Below are positions 34,806 to 46,834 of a DNA stretch of 64,000 nt, piece after piece (the stretch's first letter is position 1; each line of letters begins with the position of its first letter). Where the stretch lies: assembly GCA_001931875.2 (NCBI GenBank), contig MSJH02000787.1, positions 62,001 through 126,000 on the forward strand, read 5' to 3'. Below the pieces are notes generated by a model. That model was not told where the DNA came from. It worked only from the letters and a program-made list of their open reading frames with translations, and did no database searches. Made by a program: the position numbers and the translations under genes. The stretch comes from Byssochlamys sp. IMV 00236. Taxonomy: Eukaryota; Ascomycota; Eurotiomycetes; Eurotiales; Thermoascaceae.

Positions 34806-37800
34806 AACAAGACGAGAGAGGCTGGTTCTGACTTATTGGTTTGTTATTATTATCTCTCTCATCCAGCGGTTCAGCTCAGCAGCTGCCATCACAGCCCCCC
34901 CCCTCTCCCTCCAGGTCGTGTATGGTAGTAGTGTATGGTACGGGTGTGCTGCCTCCCTGCTGACCTGGGCGGTTGTGAGACCGATAACGCGGCACTGTTG
35001 GATACACTCTGCACCGCCATGAGCACCATCAATGCCATGGACAGAGCCTATGGCCGCCCAGCGCGCACTCTCGAAGCCACGATTCGACGAGATCGCCGTA
35101 CCAGTGTGCACGGCATATGCAGCAATGCTCAGCGCTCAGTGCCAATCACGATGCGAAGCCCAGCGTTGATCGACCTTGCTCACTCAGGGCCTGGTCGGTT
35201 CCACTGCGCATCCCGTCCAGTCTGGTCGGCTGCTGCTACGATGGCCACAACGCTCTTTGTTAATCTATCTTGGACTGGACTGGACTAACTACCATATGTC
35301 GCGGTTTCGAACAACGTTCCGGAATGTCTCCTCATGATGGCAAAACGGTGGCAACGTCGAACAAAAACCATCAGTCCCTTCACTCGTACTCGAAGTTATT
35401 ATTATTGATCCCAAAAATGGTGAAACGCGACTTCTCCAGGTCTCGCGACAGAGATACCATAGACCAACGAAGATCACTGGTTTGCCCCCCGCCTCTCTTC
35501 CCCCAAGACGATTTATTTAGTTTCTTTGACTTTCCTTATCTGCACTGTCGGATGCAAGGCCTATCCATCGCCACCCAGTAGTACAGGTGGAAAACGCTCA
35601 CTGTGAGTGTGAGGTGATGTACCCCGCGTAAACTTCAGCTGTGGACTACATTGGGGATGATCCCCAAGCCTTAACTAGCAGACAGTAGTAGTAAGCCCAC
35701 AGTTTGATTGTGGATGGCAGAAGAATTGCTCCTCTCTCGGTGTTGGGCGGACAAACCTTGCATGCATGTGAACTTGTGAAGGGCAGTGTGTGATCGACTC
35801 TACTGCAGGAACAGCAACAAAAGAACAGCTGCAAATGGGACAAGCTGGTCAGAAAAGAAACCTTCGGGACGCTTTCCCCTTTGCATACACTTGGCCAATT
35901 GCCATCAAGGCCTCTTTGTTTAAGTTCATGCTGTTCAGCGAGGGGAGTCGCTGTCCTCGACGGTGGAGCGGCTGCGTTTCACCGCCAGCATCTAGTCTGC
36001 AGTGTGCATCTGCACAGCAATGCAAAAGCAGCATAGGCTGCTCCGGATCCCTGCTCTATATTCAACAAGGGCAAAGAAAAAAGTAATAGAAAGGCCCCTC
36101 CCCGGAATATGATCCATGTAAGAAGCTTCTGATTTATCCACCCTTCCCTCACCTACAAGCGATGACAAGCAAACAATGTAGATACTGTATCATATTGTAC
36201 GGAGCAGGCAACGGCGGAAAAAGCAGACTTGGAAGTGTGAGGGCGCTATCTAATGCGCCCACCAAATCACGCCTGGTGTGCGTCATCGATTACCATTACC
36301 ACTGCTGACCAGTTTGACTGATCTTACAGAGAAATCCTATCACATTGTCTCTGCATGTGAGGTATAGAGATAGTTAGAAGAGAGTCACTATGACCATCCA
36401 TTCCCGTCACCTCTACTTGGCCAATAGTGAGCTCGTGCGGGCCAGAGCGAAGTGCTGACTGGGCGAATTATTTGCCGGTAGAGATTTGGTACACCCAATA
36501 ATTCGCAAAACCGCGGTGGGATTACAGGCCATTGGGGTTCTGTGCCTCATTGGCCGGTCTAAAGATAGAAGAAGGTACCGTATGTGGTCTCCCATGAAGC
36601 AACGGAACCACACCCGCCCGACCCAAGGGTGGCCGGAGTTATCAGACTACTGCTAACTTAGCTGTGCCTCTGGGATACACCAAGCACCCCAGGTCGTATG
36701 TTGTAGTTTCTCTCTGTGGTTAGACGCGTCATGCCGCATAACGACTATCGAGCTTCCAGAATCCCAAGCGTGATTCGATACAGGGGTTGGTTTGGAGTCC
36801 TAGTACGAGTCAGGTCATAAGTCTTGTCGTGCTCACGCACCTCGAGTATGGTGTGAGCGCCACACACAGAATACCTAAAAAGAATAAAGCCCGCCCAAAA
36901 AAAAAGTGGACAGCCCTTAAGAAAAAGAATTATTGCGCTTTTCCGTTCACTTTTGCCTCCCGCGGATTCCCAGGGCCCTAACGCAGGCACGAGGTAAGCA
37001 ACGAATTTCGTTCTCATAATGGGCCGTTTGATCGAAAGGCACGTTCCTGCCAGAAGACAATGCGTGATCACGGTTTCATTGATGATTGGGTGAGATATGG
37101 CTCTGATAACAACCTCATTTAGCGCCGAAGGACGGACCTCCATACTCTAGTCTCCCCGATTATTGTCAAGACCCAGTCGACTAGTTAATGGAGTCAAGTA
37201 CGTAGAATTATTATTATTATTGGCGCCAGATGAATGTCGGTTCTAGTGGGAATAGCACATCCGCGATGGCGGACAAGCTAGACGCTATAAGGTCGAGCAG
37301 GTACGCTACTGGTACCTGGTCCGCTGAGCCGGCGCCGCGGAAGTCCTTCCCAGAACAAGCGCCCTGATAAGTCTCGCGCGACACCAAGAGGATTATCCGA
37401 TTTGCGCCTACTAACTACTCCGACGAATCCGGGCTTATCGTGGGTGCCGCAGAGCGGGGAACTGGCAAAATACCGCGAAATACCCAAAATCTGGTCCTTC
37501 GACTCAAGACTTCCAGATCTCTGAGTAGACTTTGGAGTAGATTCTAGCTTCGCCGCCATGCTCCGGGTCAAAAGGCACCACTACTGGCGTCGCTTGTGTA
37601 CGTGAAACATAGCGTCCGAACTCTTGGAGCAGTACCATTCCGTTTTGGGTAGGTATTGTACCCACGTTACATCAGAAACCGCAATCATATCATATGGTAA
37701 ATAATAGTAAATAATGCCGCCACGGAACGTTCTGAATGCCGAGAGACATATTATACGACGGAGCTTCTAGAAGGTGAGGCCCCGCAAATGAAGGGAACAT

Positions 37801-38742
37801 CTATCGCGAGAAGCGCATGATTGATGCGCCCAGGGTTAATTGATGTTAAAACTGATCCAGCCCGCCCGTTAACCGATCCCGTGAAACGATGATGCTGCAG
37901 AGCGATCAGAAGAGGAACCCGCGAAGACCACATATGGAATGGTGTAGCTCCATATTGTTCCATCTTCTCAATCTACGGAGTAGATAACTACCATAGATAG
38001 TCGAAAATGAACGAGCCGCGACTTCGTCGATTTTCAACGCAGATCCTAACCGCTGTCGGCCGAGCAGACGTGGGCCCTGTTGATCACTGATACGGATTGA
38101 TGGTTAGTAGTAGTATCTTGACCTCATGGTGCAATCGATAACCTTCAAACTATAATCGGTCGCATCATACTGAAATCCCCGTCTGCAGAACTTCTCATGC
38201 GAGCGGAAGGTGTGACAAAACCAGGTCGTTGTTGCATCTCACATCCGAGACCTCTGGCAGTAGAAGTGACAACTCAGCCACCGACAGCATGTTAGCCAGA
38301 TCTCTGCAACGGAAGTGAAACAATAATCTCACGAGGAGAGATGAGGTATTCTCGATTGAGTAACCGCTCAGAAAGGCATAATCCCACGATGATAGAGCTA
38401 GCCTGACGTAGATCGTGCGCGGAAAGGTGGCGTGCGATCGGAAAAACGACCATCAGTGATCAGGGTTCGCTTCAGAGTTCTAGCCATCATACTATCGTGA
38501 CGCCAGTCTTCTTCAAGGTACCCGTCCAGCAATCTTCCTAACTAGTGTTGTCCAGTCATCGCTTGAGATTCCACCAGGGATCCATGATATGCACCAAAGA
38601 GTAACATTTCCAGTAAGGTCTCGGAGATGAAATGGCCTACGATGAGGCTTAAGCTCTGCGGCCAGTTAGCCGACCGTCCTGCCGTCGGGAACGAACACGA
38701 TTCTCGAGTGCCGACCTTGTGTTAAGTGGTGGCTTGCCAACG

Positions 38743-38762
38743 TTATTATTATTATTATTATT
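38743..38762. repeat. (ATT)n microsatellite
   Basis: About six to seven ATT units lie just upstream of the possible decayed gene. Confidence 0.85.
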
Positions 38763-38927
38763 CAAGCCCCGAGCGAGCTTTCAACGTCTGCATCGGCACT
38801 TGCGTCTGCGTTTGGCGCAGGAACAGCATCATATTCTCCACGATCGTGCTTGCCTCTTACTCAATCCGTCCGTAGCCTTCCGGGTCCATTGTTAATACGG
38901 GCATCCGCCTTGGAGTCGAGTTAGATC

Positions 38928-40518
38928 ATGGCAGAGAAATGGATCCTAGACATCCTAGGTCCATCACCATTTGACCTCAAGCTTTCAGACTATCCCAGTC
39001 ATATCTCGTGTGCTTTCAAAAAGGAAAGATTGAGAGGCTGGGAGCTTTCTACCGGCTACCTGCGGTGCGAGCGAGATATTATTGACATCAGCTATCTATC
39101 TACTCTGCACACGAGGGAGATCTCTGGCATGGCAGATTCCTAGGACTAAATAATCTCCAGCATGGCGGTTTCTTTTCGCCTCATGGCCAACTGTCTCTAT
39201 CCGAGACCTGGCTGGTGATCACGATTACATATCCACACGAGTTAACGATCAGACTATCTATTACATGCGGTCACTCATTGAAGAAGTCGCGCGTCTGGTG
39301 GCAATTTGATATCCAGGGCCGGTATTCGATTGACTTCTCGAAATGGGATCGCCATGATCGCTAGAGCATGATAGCCGCTACTCAAGGTACCGGATCCTGG
39401 TAGACGCCAATCCCAGTACGAAGGTAGTCAACGCGCCGTCGACAACTGACTTTCTGACCATGTATCATCAATCATTCCCCGCAATCACAGAGCCCCAAAA
39501 GTTCAAGATGTTATCGACAACGCTCCACTTGCAGTAGCGGCCAATAGACTAGTGCCCGTGGTACTCAGGCCTGGTATCATTCCCCAGACAACGGACGATC
39601 GCCGATGCGAGATTTACGTAAAGGATATGTCGATTGTGAATATAGAGAGCACTCTAGGATGATAATGCGGAGATAGCTTCGATGTTCTCAAGTCTCGACC
39701 TGCGGATAGCCTGGCATAAGGAAAGGTCTAGGCGAGATAGGGCAGCGGGAGAAGAACAATTCTTCCGGTGAAATGCGCCAATAGACGGTGTTTCACACTA
39801 GCGCGCGAGAAGATTTGGCCGTCATGAAAGAATTATTATTATTGATCGAGTAAGTTACTAACTAACTAACTACTATTCCAGAATTCCTCGTTCTGATACC
39901 CAAGCACGTGGACATATTGCTGCAGAAGCGTTAAATTTCTGAGGCTCCGACATCGCAGGAAGAAGCACGTTGCGCTACAAGAGCACTTCGATTAACATCC
40001 ATGGGATTATTCTCATTAGATACTACAAATGGTGCCAATGATAACTAACTATCTCATTTTCTCTCAATCGTACCTACAGAGGCTGTCTGGAGCTTCTGGA
40101 CCCTCCCGGCCAGTCAGTGCTGGCTACTGAGCATTGAAATATTCTCCGTAAGAAAGCTTTGTGGTTCCTGAACTTTGGCTGTCCAATACGCCGCGATCAC
40201 AAAATCACGATCGACAGCCTGGCGGAAGCTTTGCCCTAACTAGCGGAGGCCACTGTTGATGATGCGAGATGGCGAAACTTCGACTACCAGAAAGCAAAAG
40301 CGTTAGACATTCACTGGTCTCCAGAATGATCATCCCAGCCACGAGGGTACTTCTGCACTCGAGGCAGATCCCCAGCAAGCGATAAGGCGAATCCCTGCCG
40401 CAATTTTCCGCTAGATTCATGGGTCGTAAAGCCACCAGAAACGGGATTCTCAATAATGATAAATAACGCTCAGCATTATTATACTTCACCGACTCTAAAA
40501 ACGGCTGCAAATCAGCCC
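38928..40518 (+). pseudogene. Possible decayed multi-exon gene of unknown family
   Basis: Plus-strand frames read in succession look protein-like but are broken. They are 38928-39143 (71 codons from an ATG), 39086-39364 (92 codons open, containing SLSETWLVITITYPHELTI), 39450-39659 (70 codons, containing NRLVPVVLRPGIIPQ), a one-base shift into 39661-39768 (36 codons), and 40138-40518 (127 codons interrupted only by TAA at 40237 and TGA at 40327). Both of those stops could have arisen from CAA and CGA by C-to-T change. Intron-like signals occur at 39850-39881 and before 40080 (ctaac...ctacag). I do not recognise a family, and chance open frames are a real alternative. Confidence 0.3.
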
Positions 40519-42024
40519 TAGCACATTGTAGCTAGAGAGCGATCGTGCCCTCGGCAAAAGGTAACCGCACAATTCCCCGAATGAGACTATCAAAGTATCA
40601 TTGTTGTTATTGATAAGCGTGCTCGAGGAAGCTCGTCCGTATACTCTGACCCAATTGAGCATTCCCCGAAGCACTAGCCAAAATATACGAGAGCCTACTA
40701 TCAAAGTGAGGCGTCACTAAACAGCGACGCTATAAAGTATTACAGTGAGTGCCGTGGCAAGGCATCCTCGCCAGGTCGAGCAATTGTCGGTAGGCACACA
40801 TATGTACCTGTGCAGCTCGGGGGCATTCGCACGATCATCGTACGACTATGCGAGTGGAATTTTGAAACAAATATGACTCTTCTTAACCCAACAGGGTTCC
40901 GCTGCCATTAAAAGAGAACATCATCCACCAACGGAGCATCAAATTCTCATTTTCGTCGTTCAGTCTTCCTTCTGGTTTTCATGGCTTTCCAATAATGAGA
41001 GAGGGCTGCAGCAGGAGCAGAAACGGAATACACAAGAGATGAAAACAGAGAGGGAAAAAAAAAATCAGAAACAAATCAGACGAGGCTTCAGAGAAATTGT
41101 CTTTTTGGAGATCATGCTCTGTGATCAAGCAGAGCGTTCATTCTCTTCCTATCATGTTTGAAAACACAGATGCTTCCTCCAGAGGAGGTCACATCCCTCA
41201 TCACGAGCCTGAATAATAATAAACAGAAAAAAAAGAGAAGAAACAAAAAAAGAAAACCCGAAGACACCTTCACACACCGCACGCGCAAGAATTTTTTTCC
41301 CCACCCTAACCCCAAAGTAGTAAATTCCACCATTCTCCGAACCCCAAAGCCCCCAAACACCTATAAATTCTCTCCACGACCGCGAGAATTTTTGATTCTT
41401 TTTTTTCTTTCTTTTCTTTTCCTCGTGCGGCGACGCAACTATTAATTTCACCCGTGTTGCCTAAACATCTATCTCCTCCATGATGTTGTCTTAGGTGTCG
41501 GTTGCGTCACAGAGCGACGGAATTGCACACCGGTTCTACTTTATTGGCCCTTCTTCGAAGTTCGGGCGAGGTAAAACTCGTTCTTGCTTCATTTTCTTCC
41601 AAGGGTGTGGCCATTTGGTTTGGGATCGGACACTTATAATTATTATAATAATCGGTTTATTATAATCTGGCTAGTAGTATTATTGTTACTTGCTTAGCAT
41701 TATACTATTATACTGGTTTATTATTACCTTCTGTGATGTGGGAAGGCTTTGCTGTTTTGCGAGTTGATTTTTGAAGTGCCAAGAGTCTCAAGACGAGTGC
41801 GTCTTTGAACTCTCTTCACGTTGGTTTTCTACGGCTCCGGCAGGATGTGTCCGCAGCTGGATATCGTCTCCAATATTGCTGCTGCTTACGCTCTTATCGC
41901 TAAGTAGAATAATATAAAGATAAAGAAATCAAAAAAATGGAAATGGAAATGGAAATTTTTGTGTGTGTTCGTAATGATGTCTATCGTAGCTCTACCATTT
42001 TCACTCGTTTCTTATTACTCGCGT
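40519..42024. other. Intergenic: AT-rich 3' flank of the thioredoxin-like gene
   Basis: These 1.5 kb contain long A- and T-rich runs (about 41050-41450) and TAT/TTA-rich stretches near 41640-41720. No protein family or RNA gene was recognised. Confidence 0.5.
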
Positions 42025-43301
42025 TTATTCGCCCGGCTCGTCTCCAATCTTCTCGAGCTTACCCAACTCCCTCTTTTCACCAGCTTCGCCCAGAATCCTG
42101 AGTCTGTCCACGCGAATCTTCTCGCCCTCGCCATCCCCATCAACGAAGAAGACAACCAACGACGTGACATGCTGGAACTTGACGAAGCGCAGCTCGACCT
42201 TTGCCGTGCCCGTCTTGGGATCCCAGTCATTGGGCTCGATGGTCACCGTCTGCACGGGCGGGATGTCATCCGCTTCCTCGAAACCCAGCACATGTGAATG
42301 GTTAGTGTAGAGTCGTAGAGTCTTGGGTCGCATCGGCACCTCATCATCGTCGTCATCGGAGCTAGGTGGCAGTGAGGTGACATGCAGCGAGTGAATCTTC
42401 AGCGACGACTGGAAGGGCATGTAGAGCATCAGCTGCTCGTCGGTGTCGCTCTCAACCCAGTCCGCAGATGTCCCGGACTTGCCCTTGCCCTTGTCGCCGT
42501 TGAGACTCGATGGCTTCGATGAGTCGAAGAGCACCTTCGGAGCACCAAGCTCACTGTCGCAGTTCAACAAGTCGATTCCAGTGAGCTGGACCTGGTCCGT
42601 AATGTCTGACCATCCCTTGGGGACGGATGCGCCCAACCAGCCGCTAGAACCTCCGCTCGATTCACCAAATCCTTCGTCTGCTCCTTGTTCTGTCGCACTG
42701 GCTTCGGAGGCGAGCTTACGGACGGCTTCAGAGAGCTTATTGGGGTCTGCACCACGGACGGTACTGACCGTTCGAGCGTTCTTGAAGATCATGAAGGTTG
42801 GCATCCTGTTCACGCGTCGTTGAACCGTTAGCATCTTCCTGTACACTGCATCTGTCTTGTCTTGCATTCCGCCATAACTACAGATGCTTATGGATGGGGA
42901 CCATCAGAATAAATAACCAGTTTCAAACGTACGCAGTAATCCCATAAGCCTTTGCGATCTCTTGCTGCTCGTCAACATTGACCTTGGTGAACGTGATCCG
43001 GTTCGGGCGAGACAGCTGGTTCGCCAGCTGCTCGTACATGGGCGCAATAGCCTTGCATGGTCCGCACCAATCTGCGTAGACTGAGAGATATCAAGGCAGA
43101 AACAAAGTTAGCCATGTAGCTTCAGAGACGATCATAATGCTTGTCGCTCAAACTGTTGTAGCGGGGTAAACGGAGAAGGGCGGGGGGTGAATGGCTTGCG
43201 CGCAGAGGGAACTGCAACTCACAGTCTGTCACGACGATTGTGGAGGACGAAAGCAAGGAGCTAAATTGCTCCTTGGAGGAGATATGGACGAGACTCGACA
43301 T
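42025..43301 (-). CDS. txl1: Thioredoxin-like protein with C-terminal PITH domain (Txl1/TXNL1)
   Basis: There are three exons, complement of 42025-42805, 42933-43080 and 43223-43301, giving 335 residues. The N-terminal thioredoxin fold has the redox site WCGPCKAIAP and the cis-proline motif AMPTFMIFK. The C-terminal PITH domain (WSDITDQVQLTGIDLLNCD, then MLYMPFQSSLKIHSL and VKFQHVTSLVVFFVD) binds the proteasome in TXNL1/Txl1 orthologues, so a role as proteasome-associated reductase is expected. The ATG at 43301 (MSSLVHISSKEQF) is the only in-frame Met before the fold. Intron 2 is drawn as 127 nt because this restores AMPT. An alternative acceptor inside it would add 24 residues in frame. Confidence 0.92.
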
Positions 43302-44149
43302 GCTTGATGTCGCGGCTGTGGCGCGGGGAAAGAGGAGGTTGAATGAGATGGGTTCCGTGGCCTCGGCGGAGGTTGTTTGATGATGCAGTCGTAGCTGCTG
43401 CGCGCGCCGGAGCAACGATATGTCATCAACGTCAGGTTCGAACTGTGGCTAGCAACCTGGGAGCGCGCAACGCGATGATGGATTATTGGTATGAGCGATT
43501 AGTTGCTTCTATTGATTTCTAGCGCGGTCTTGCTGTTGGCTTGATTTTCTCTTTTTGCGGTTCTAATCATGTATCGTTGCTTCTGCAGGCCATAATATAT
43601 TCTGAACAGTGGCTCCGCACGGAGCTTGATATGAAAGTTACGAAACCACACGTATATGGTTATATAGTCTATTGATACAAATAACTAAACTCATATAGAA
43701 AGCAAATGACCTATTTCGAGGCAATATATGACCTTGGCCACGAATGGTGAAGTAAGTCCCTCGTAGCATGAGGATGACCTGTAGGTACCTATCTGCAGCT
43801 TCCTAGCCAAGATCCAACTCTTGTATAATCAGATCTCATACTGAAAAAGGTGCATTTTAGGCACACTTAGTAGTGTGTAAATACACTGGAGAGATCGAGC
43901 CAGCCTGAATACCACGGCGCAACTCAGATTTGACTCCTGCTCTTGGCCTGTGTCGACAACCTGAAAGACACAAGATACTGGCCTCAGTGGTAGACATAGT
44001 AGAAGCGTCTGGACGAGACAGATGGTGCTGTAAAATACAGCGTCCATACGAGAGCATCCCACGATGATGGGTCTCAGACGTGTCCATCTGGAATGGACTG
44101 GGAGTGCCAAAGAAAAGGTTGATGTCAACACCCTTTCTCGACCGTTTTC
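43302..44149. other. Intergenic: txl1 promoter and DPH4 3' flank
   Basis: This is an 848-bp gap between tandem minus-strand genes. Minus-strand frames at 43829-44153 run alongside the DPH4 stop without conserved features. Nothing else was seen. Confidence 0.5.
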
Positions 44150-44803
44150 TCACGTATTTCCCTTCTCTCCAGCATCATCATCTCCATCATCAGCTTCAAC
44201 TGCGAACAAGATCTTCATCCAAAGACTACACCCTCGACACCCGATGATGATTTCCCCATGCTCAGCCTCCCTTTCCAGATCCTGCTCCGTGACCAGAAAA
44301 CCCTTCTCATCACCACACCTGCAACTGCGATACCAATATGACCCAGCACCATCACCATCAGCGCCATCGTCATTACCACCTCCTTCTAATGTCTCATCGC
44401 CCTCTTCATAACCCAGATCCTCCAGATCAACTACCTCCAAGCCCGTATGAAACACGTCCGCATTCCCATGCTTCTCTCCAGCCTTGAGCCTGCTCAATCG
44501 TAGTGAGCGATCATACTCTGCACGAAGAAATGGATCGGAGAGCGTCTTATACGCAGTCGTGATCTCGTCCACTGTATATGTGTATGTTTCTGCTCTCGTC
44601 TGATCCGTCGAGGATGTGGACGTGGGCGACTTTGTTGTCGTCACAGACCCCGTAGCGGCAGTCGCTTTATCGGGATGATATTTCAGTAGAGCGCGATGAT
44701 ATGCGACTTTAATCTGCTGCTTTGAGAAAGACGTCGACGAGTCGCCTGTGAAGGGGAGGCCGAGTATGGCGTAGAAATCTTGTTCGATGGGCTCGGGCCT
44801 CAT
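44150..44803 (-). CDS. DPH4: Diphthamide biosynthesis protein Dph4 (J-domain plus CSL zinc finger)
   Basis: This is a single exon of 217 residues. Dph4 is a J-protein that supports the radical-SAM enzyme Dph1-Dph2 in the first step of diphthamide formation on elongation factor 2, by electron transfer or iron handling. The J-domain begins DFYAILGLP, has the HPD signature in KYHPDKA, and continues after a Thr/Ser-rich insertion with DEITTAYKTLSDPFLRAEYD. The C-terminal CSL-type zinc finger shows CRCG and CRGCSLW. The tail is acidic. The length matches fungal Dph4 proteins. The insertion between HPD and the third helix (about 30 residues) is longer than in the canonical J-domain. The gene is on the same strand as DPH6. 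Confidence 0.92.
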   Translation of the reverse strand: MRPEPIEQDFYAILGLPFTGDSSTSFSKQQIKVAYHRALLKYHPDKATAATGSVTTTKSPTSTSSTDQTRAETYTYTVDEITTAYKTLSDPFLRAEYDRSLRLSRLKAGEKHGNADVFHTGLEVVDLEDLGYEEGDETLEGGGNDDGADGDGAGSYWYRSCRCGDEKGFLVTEQDLEREAEHGEIIIGCRGCSLWMKILFAVEADDGDDDAGEKGNT

Positions 44804-45566
44804 TTTTTTTCTTTCTTTTCTTGTTGCAAGCGCCAGGAAGGAAAGTCAGTACATCTCAGTCGGATGGTACATGCTTGAAGGTCGGGAGTATGCCTAGACG
44901 AAGCCGCGAGGCTATTTGGCGCTTCTGGAACTCAGCCTAAGTATATTCGATATCCATGTGGTCTTCGCGTGGGCGGGGGATATCTCTGCTGGCGGGCGCG
45001 GTGCGGAGCGAATTCCGACCCTCCGGTATCGCCCAGTGCTGGGAGTTAGTACACTGACGCACGACAGACGACATTCAACACTGACTTCTCCAGTCTATCT
45101 CTCGCTGATAGCTACTCAAAGACCCCATGAGTTTCTGGAATCATTTCTGACATCTCAAATTGTTATACATCCGAAGTCTATGCTAGCGATTGACACCGGA
45201 AAGACATGCATTCTAACGGAAAGAGGATCGCACGAGTCGATACAACTACGATGGACACGTTGATTTTACCATGCGATCTAACACAATTGGTGCTGAAACT
45301 GATACCTTGTTAGGATCTATCTCTAACGGTAATTATTCCGGTATACCCAGTCGCTCGGGCTTCCAGAGCCAAAAAAAGATGTGAGCCAAGACAAGGAATG
45401 TCGAGTCTCTGTCTGACTGGAGGCACAGACATTGGATATCGAACGCCGACAGAAGACTAATCTTACAAGCGACAGATAGAGAAACATCTACCATGCGGAA
45501 AAGGAAAATGGGGAATCAAGTCGAGACATAATTATATCACATGCACCATCCACGTCAATCGCTGCT
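44804..45566. other. Intergenic: DPH4 promoter and CCP1 3' flank
   Basis: This is a 763-bp gap. A plus-strand open frame of 115 codons (44916-45263) lacks an ATG start and any domain. No other structure was seen. Confidence 0.5.
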
Positions 45567-46834
45567 TTACTCGGCGTCCGAAGTCTTGAAGACAAATCGG
45601 TCCTCAGCCTTGCTAGTGAAAGGAACACCGAGCTCGAGGAGCTTGACAAAGGCGTCGGAGAAGTCCTTGAAGAAGGCATCGCTGTCCCTGGCGTACTTCT
45701 CGGCCCACTTCTTGAACTCCTTGTCCTTGACGAGGGCCATGTCAGCAGGAAGCATCATCAAAGTCTTGGTGGATTTATCGGTGTACTGGGCCGGGCCGTT
45801 CCACTAGTACAGTTAGCTTCTATGTTGACGGAAGATGGGAAGACGGGAATCAGATTCTGAACTCACCTTTCTCCACTGCCACTTCTCATCAAAGAGCAGT
45901 CTGAAGAACTCGTTGCTGAAGGTGGTAGGGCTGAATGTCCAGGGACCGTCGTTTCCAGAGCGGTCAGTGTGGCAGCGGCCCAGAGCGTGGGCACCGATCA
46001 GAGCAACCATTTCCTGGTCGTTGAAGCCCATGCGGCCGAAGATGTCACGGACGTGCTTCTGGTCCTTGCTTCCGTCGGGGAGACGTCCATCAGGAGTACA
46101 GGCAGCGACGTCCTTGTCCTGGCGGCCAGGTCTCCATGGGATAACAGGGCCTCCCAGTTCCTGGATGCCGGCGACTCCGGCAAGAGTCCACAGGTCAGAG
46201 TAGGTAATCCAAGGGTACTTCTCTGCAGTTAAGAGTTAGAACAGCACTGACATGCTTTGTAGGAATCGACGCGAACGTACCCTTGATGGGCTCCAGGAAA
46301 TCCCGGGCGTACTTTAGACCAGCATTGGCACCGTGGTCCGACTCAGGCGCAAATCGCATAGTGGCACCGTTGCTACCACCGGTGCCCGTCTCCTTGTCGT
46401 AGGTACCGCTTGCATGCCACGCCAGACGAACGAGAACCTTCACTGCGTCAGCATTTCTGTTTCCTGCAAATCTGATACCGGGCATTTCTTACCGGTCCGT
46501 AGCTGCCATCGTCATAGTTTTCAACATCCAGGCGGCTGGCGATCTCGTTATAGATCTTCTGGTAGTCCTCCTTGGTGGGCACGAAGGAGCTGCTCTTGGC
46601 CGAGGCATCTGCGCCGTTGAGGTAGAAGTATGCACCCGCGCCACCAGCGGCAGCGAGCCCGACCCAGAGGAAAGTCTTGGACGACTTTCCTGAGTCGGCC
46701 TCAGAGGCATATCCGCGACGGAAGTTGGTACGGAAAGTCTGAGCAGGGACGGCCAGACGGGAGCTGCGCACAGCAGGTCTGACGGAGGCGGAGCGAGCGA
46801 ACGCCCGCGAGAAGGTTCTGGCAGCAGAGGCCAT
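45567..46834 (-). CDS. CCP1: Cytochrome c peroxidase, mitochondrial
   Basis: There are four exons, complement of 45567-45803, 45867-46222, 46281-46437 and 46493-46834, giving 363 residues (yeast enzyme 361). This heme peroxidase of the intermembrane space reduces H2O2 using cytochrome c. The N-terminus is a bipartite presequence: an Arg/Ser-rich amphipathic leader, then a hydrophobic segment ([19 protein letters not shown]) of the kind cleaved in yeast by the m-AAA and rhomboid proteases. Catalytic motifs are the distal [11 protein letters not shown] (Arg, Trp, His), the proximal histidine in [12 protein letters not shown], and [13 protein letters not shown]. Introns of 55, 58 and 63 nt all restore the conserved chain. 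Confidence 0.95.

Larger units (their letters stand above)
33573..38927. other. Long gene-poor region upstream of msnA
   Basis: This is 5.4 kb without a supported gene. It holds a GA dinucleotide run (about 34782-34805), a short GGACT repeat (about 35274-35286), ATT runs (about 37206-37221 and 38743-38762), and AGGGG/CCCCT pentamers at 35941-35945 and 36095-36099, among others. Minus-strand frames of 70-130 codons at 36745-37143, 37278-37571 and 37751-37963 show no known domain. The region may combine a long msnA promoter/leader with decayed sequence. Confidence 0.45.

Noticed and set aside
43413..43440. GGTTCGAAC sequence resembling a tRNA B-box
   Set aside because: No matching A-box, anticodon arm or acceptor stem could be found around it.
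44916..45263. 115-codon plus-strand frame between CCP1 and DPH4
   Set aside because: It begins at TTG rather than ATG and lies in the DPH4 promoter area with no domain.
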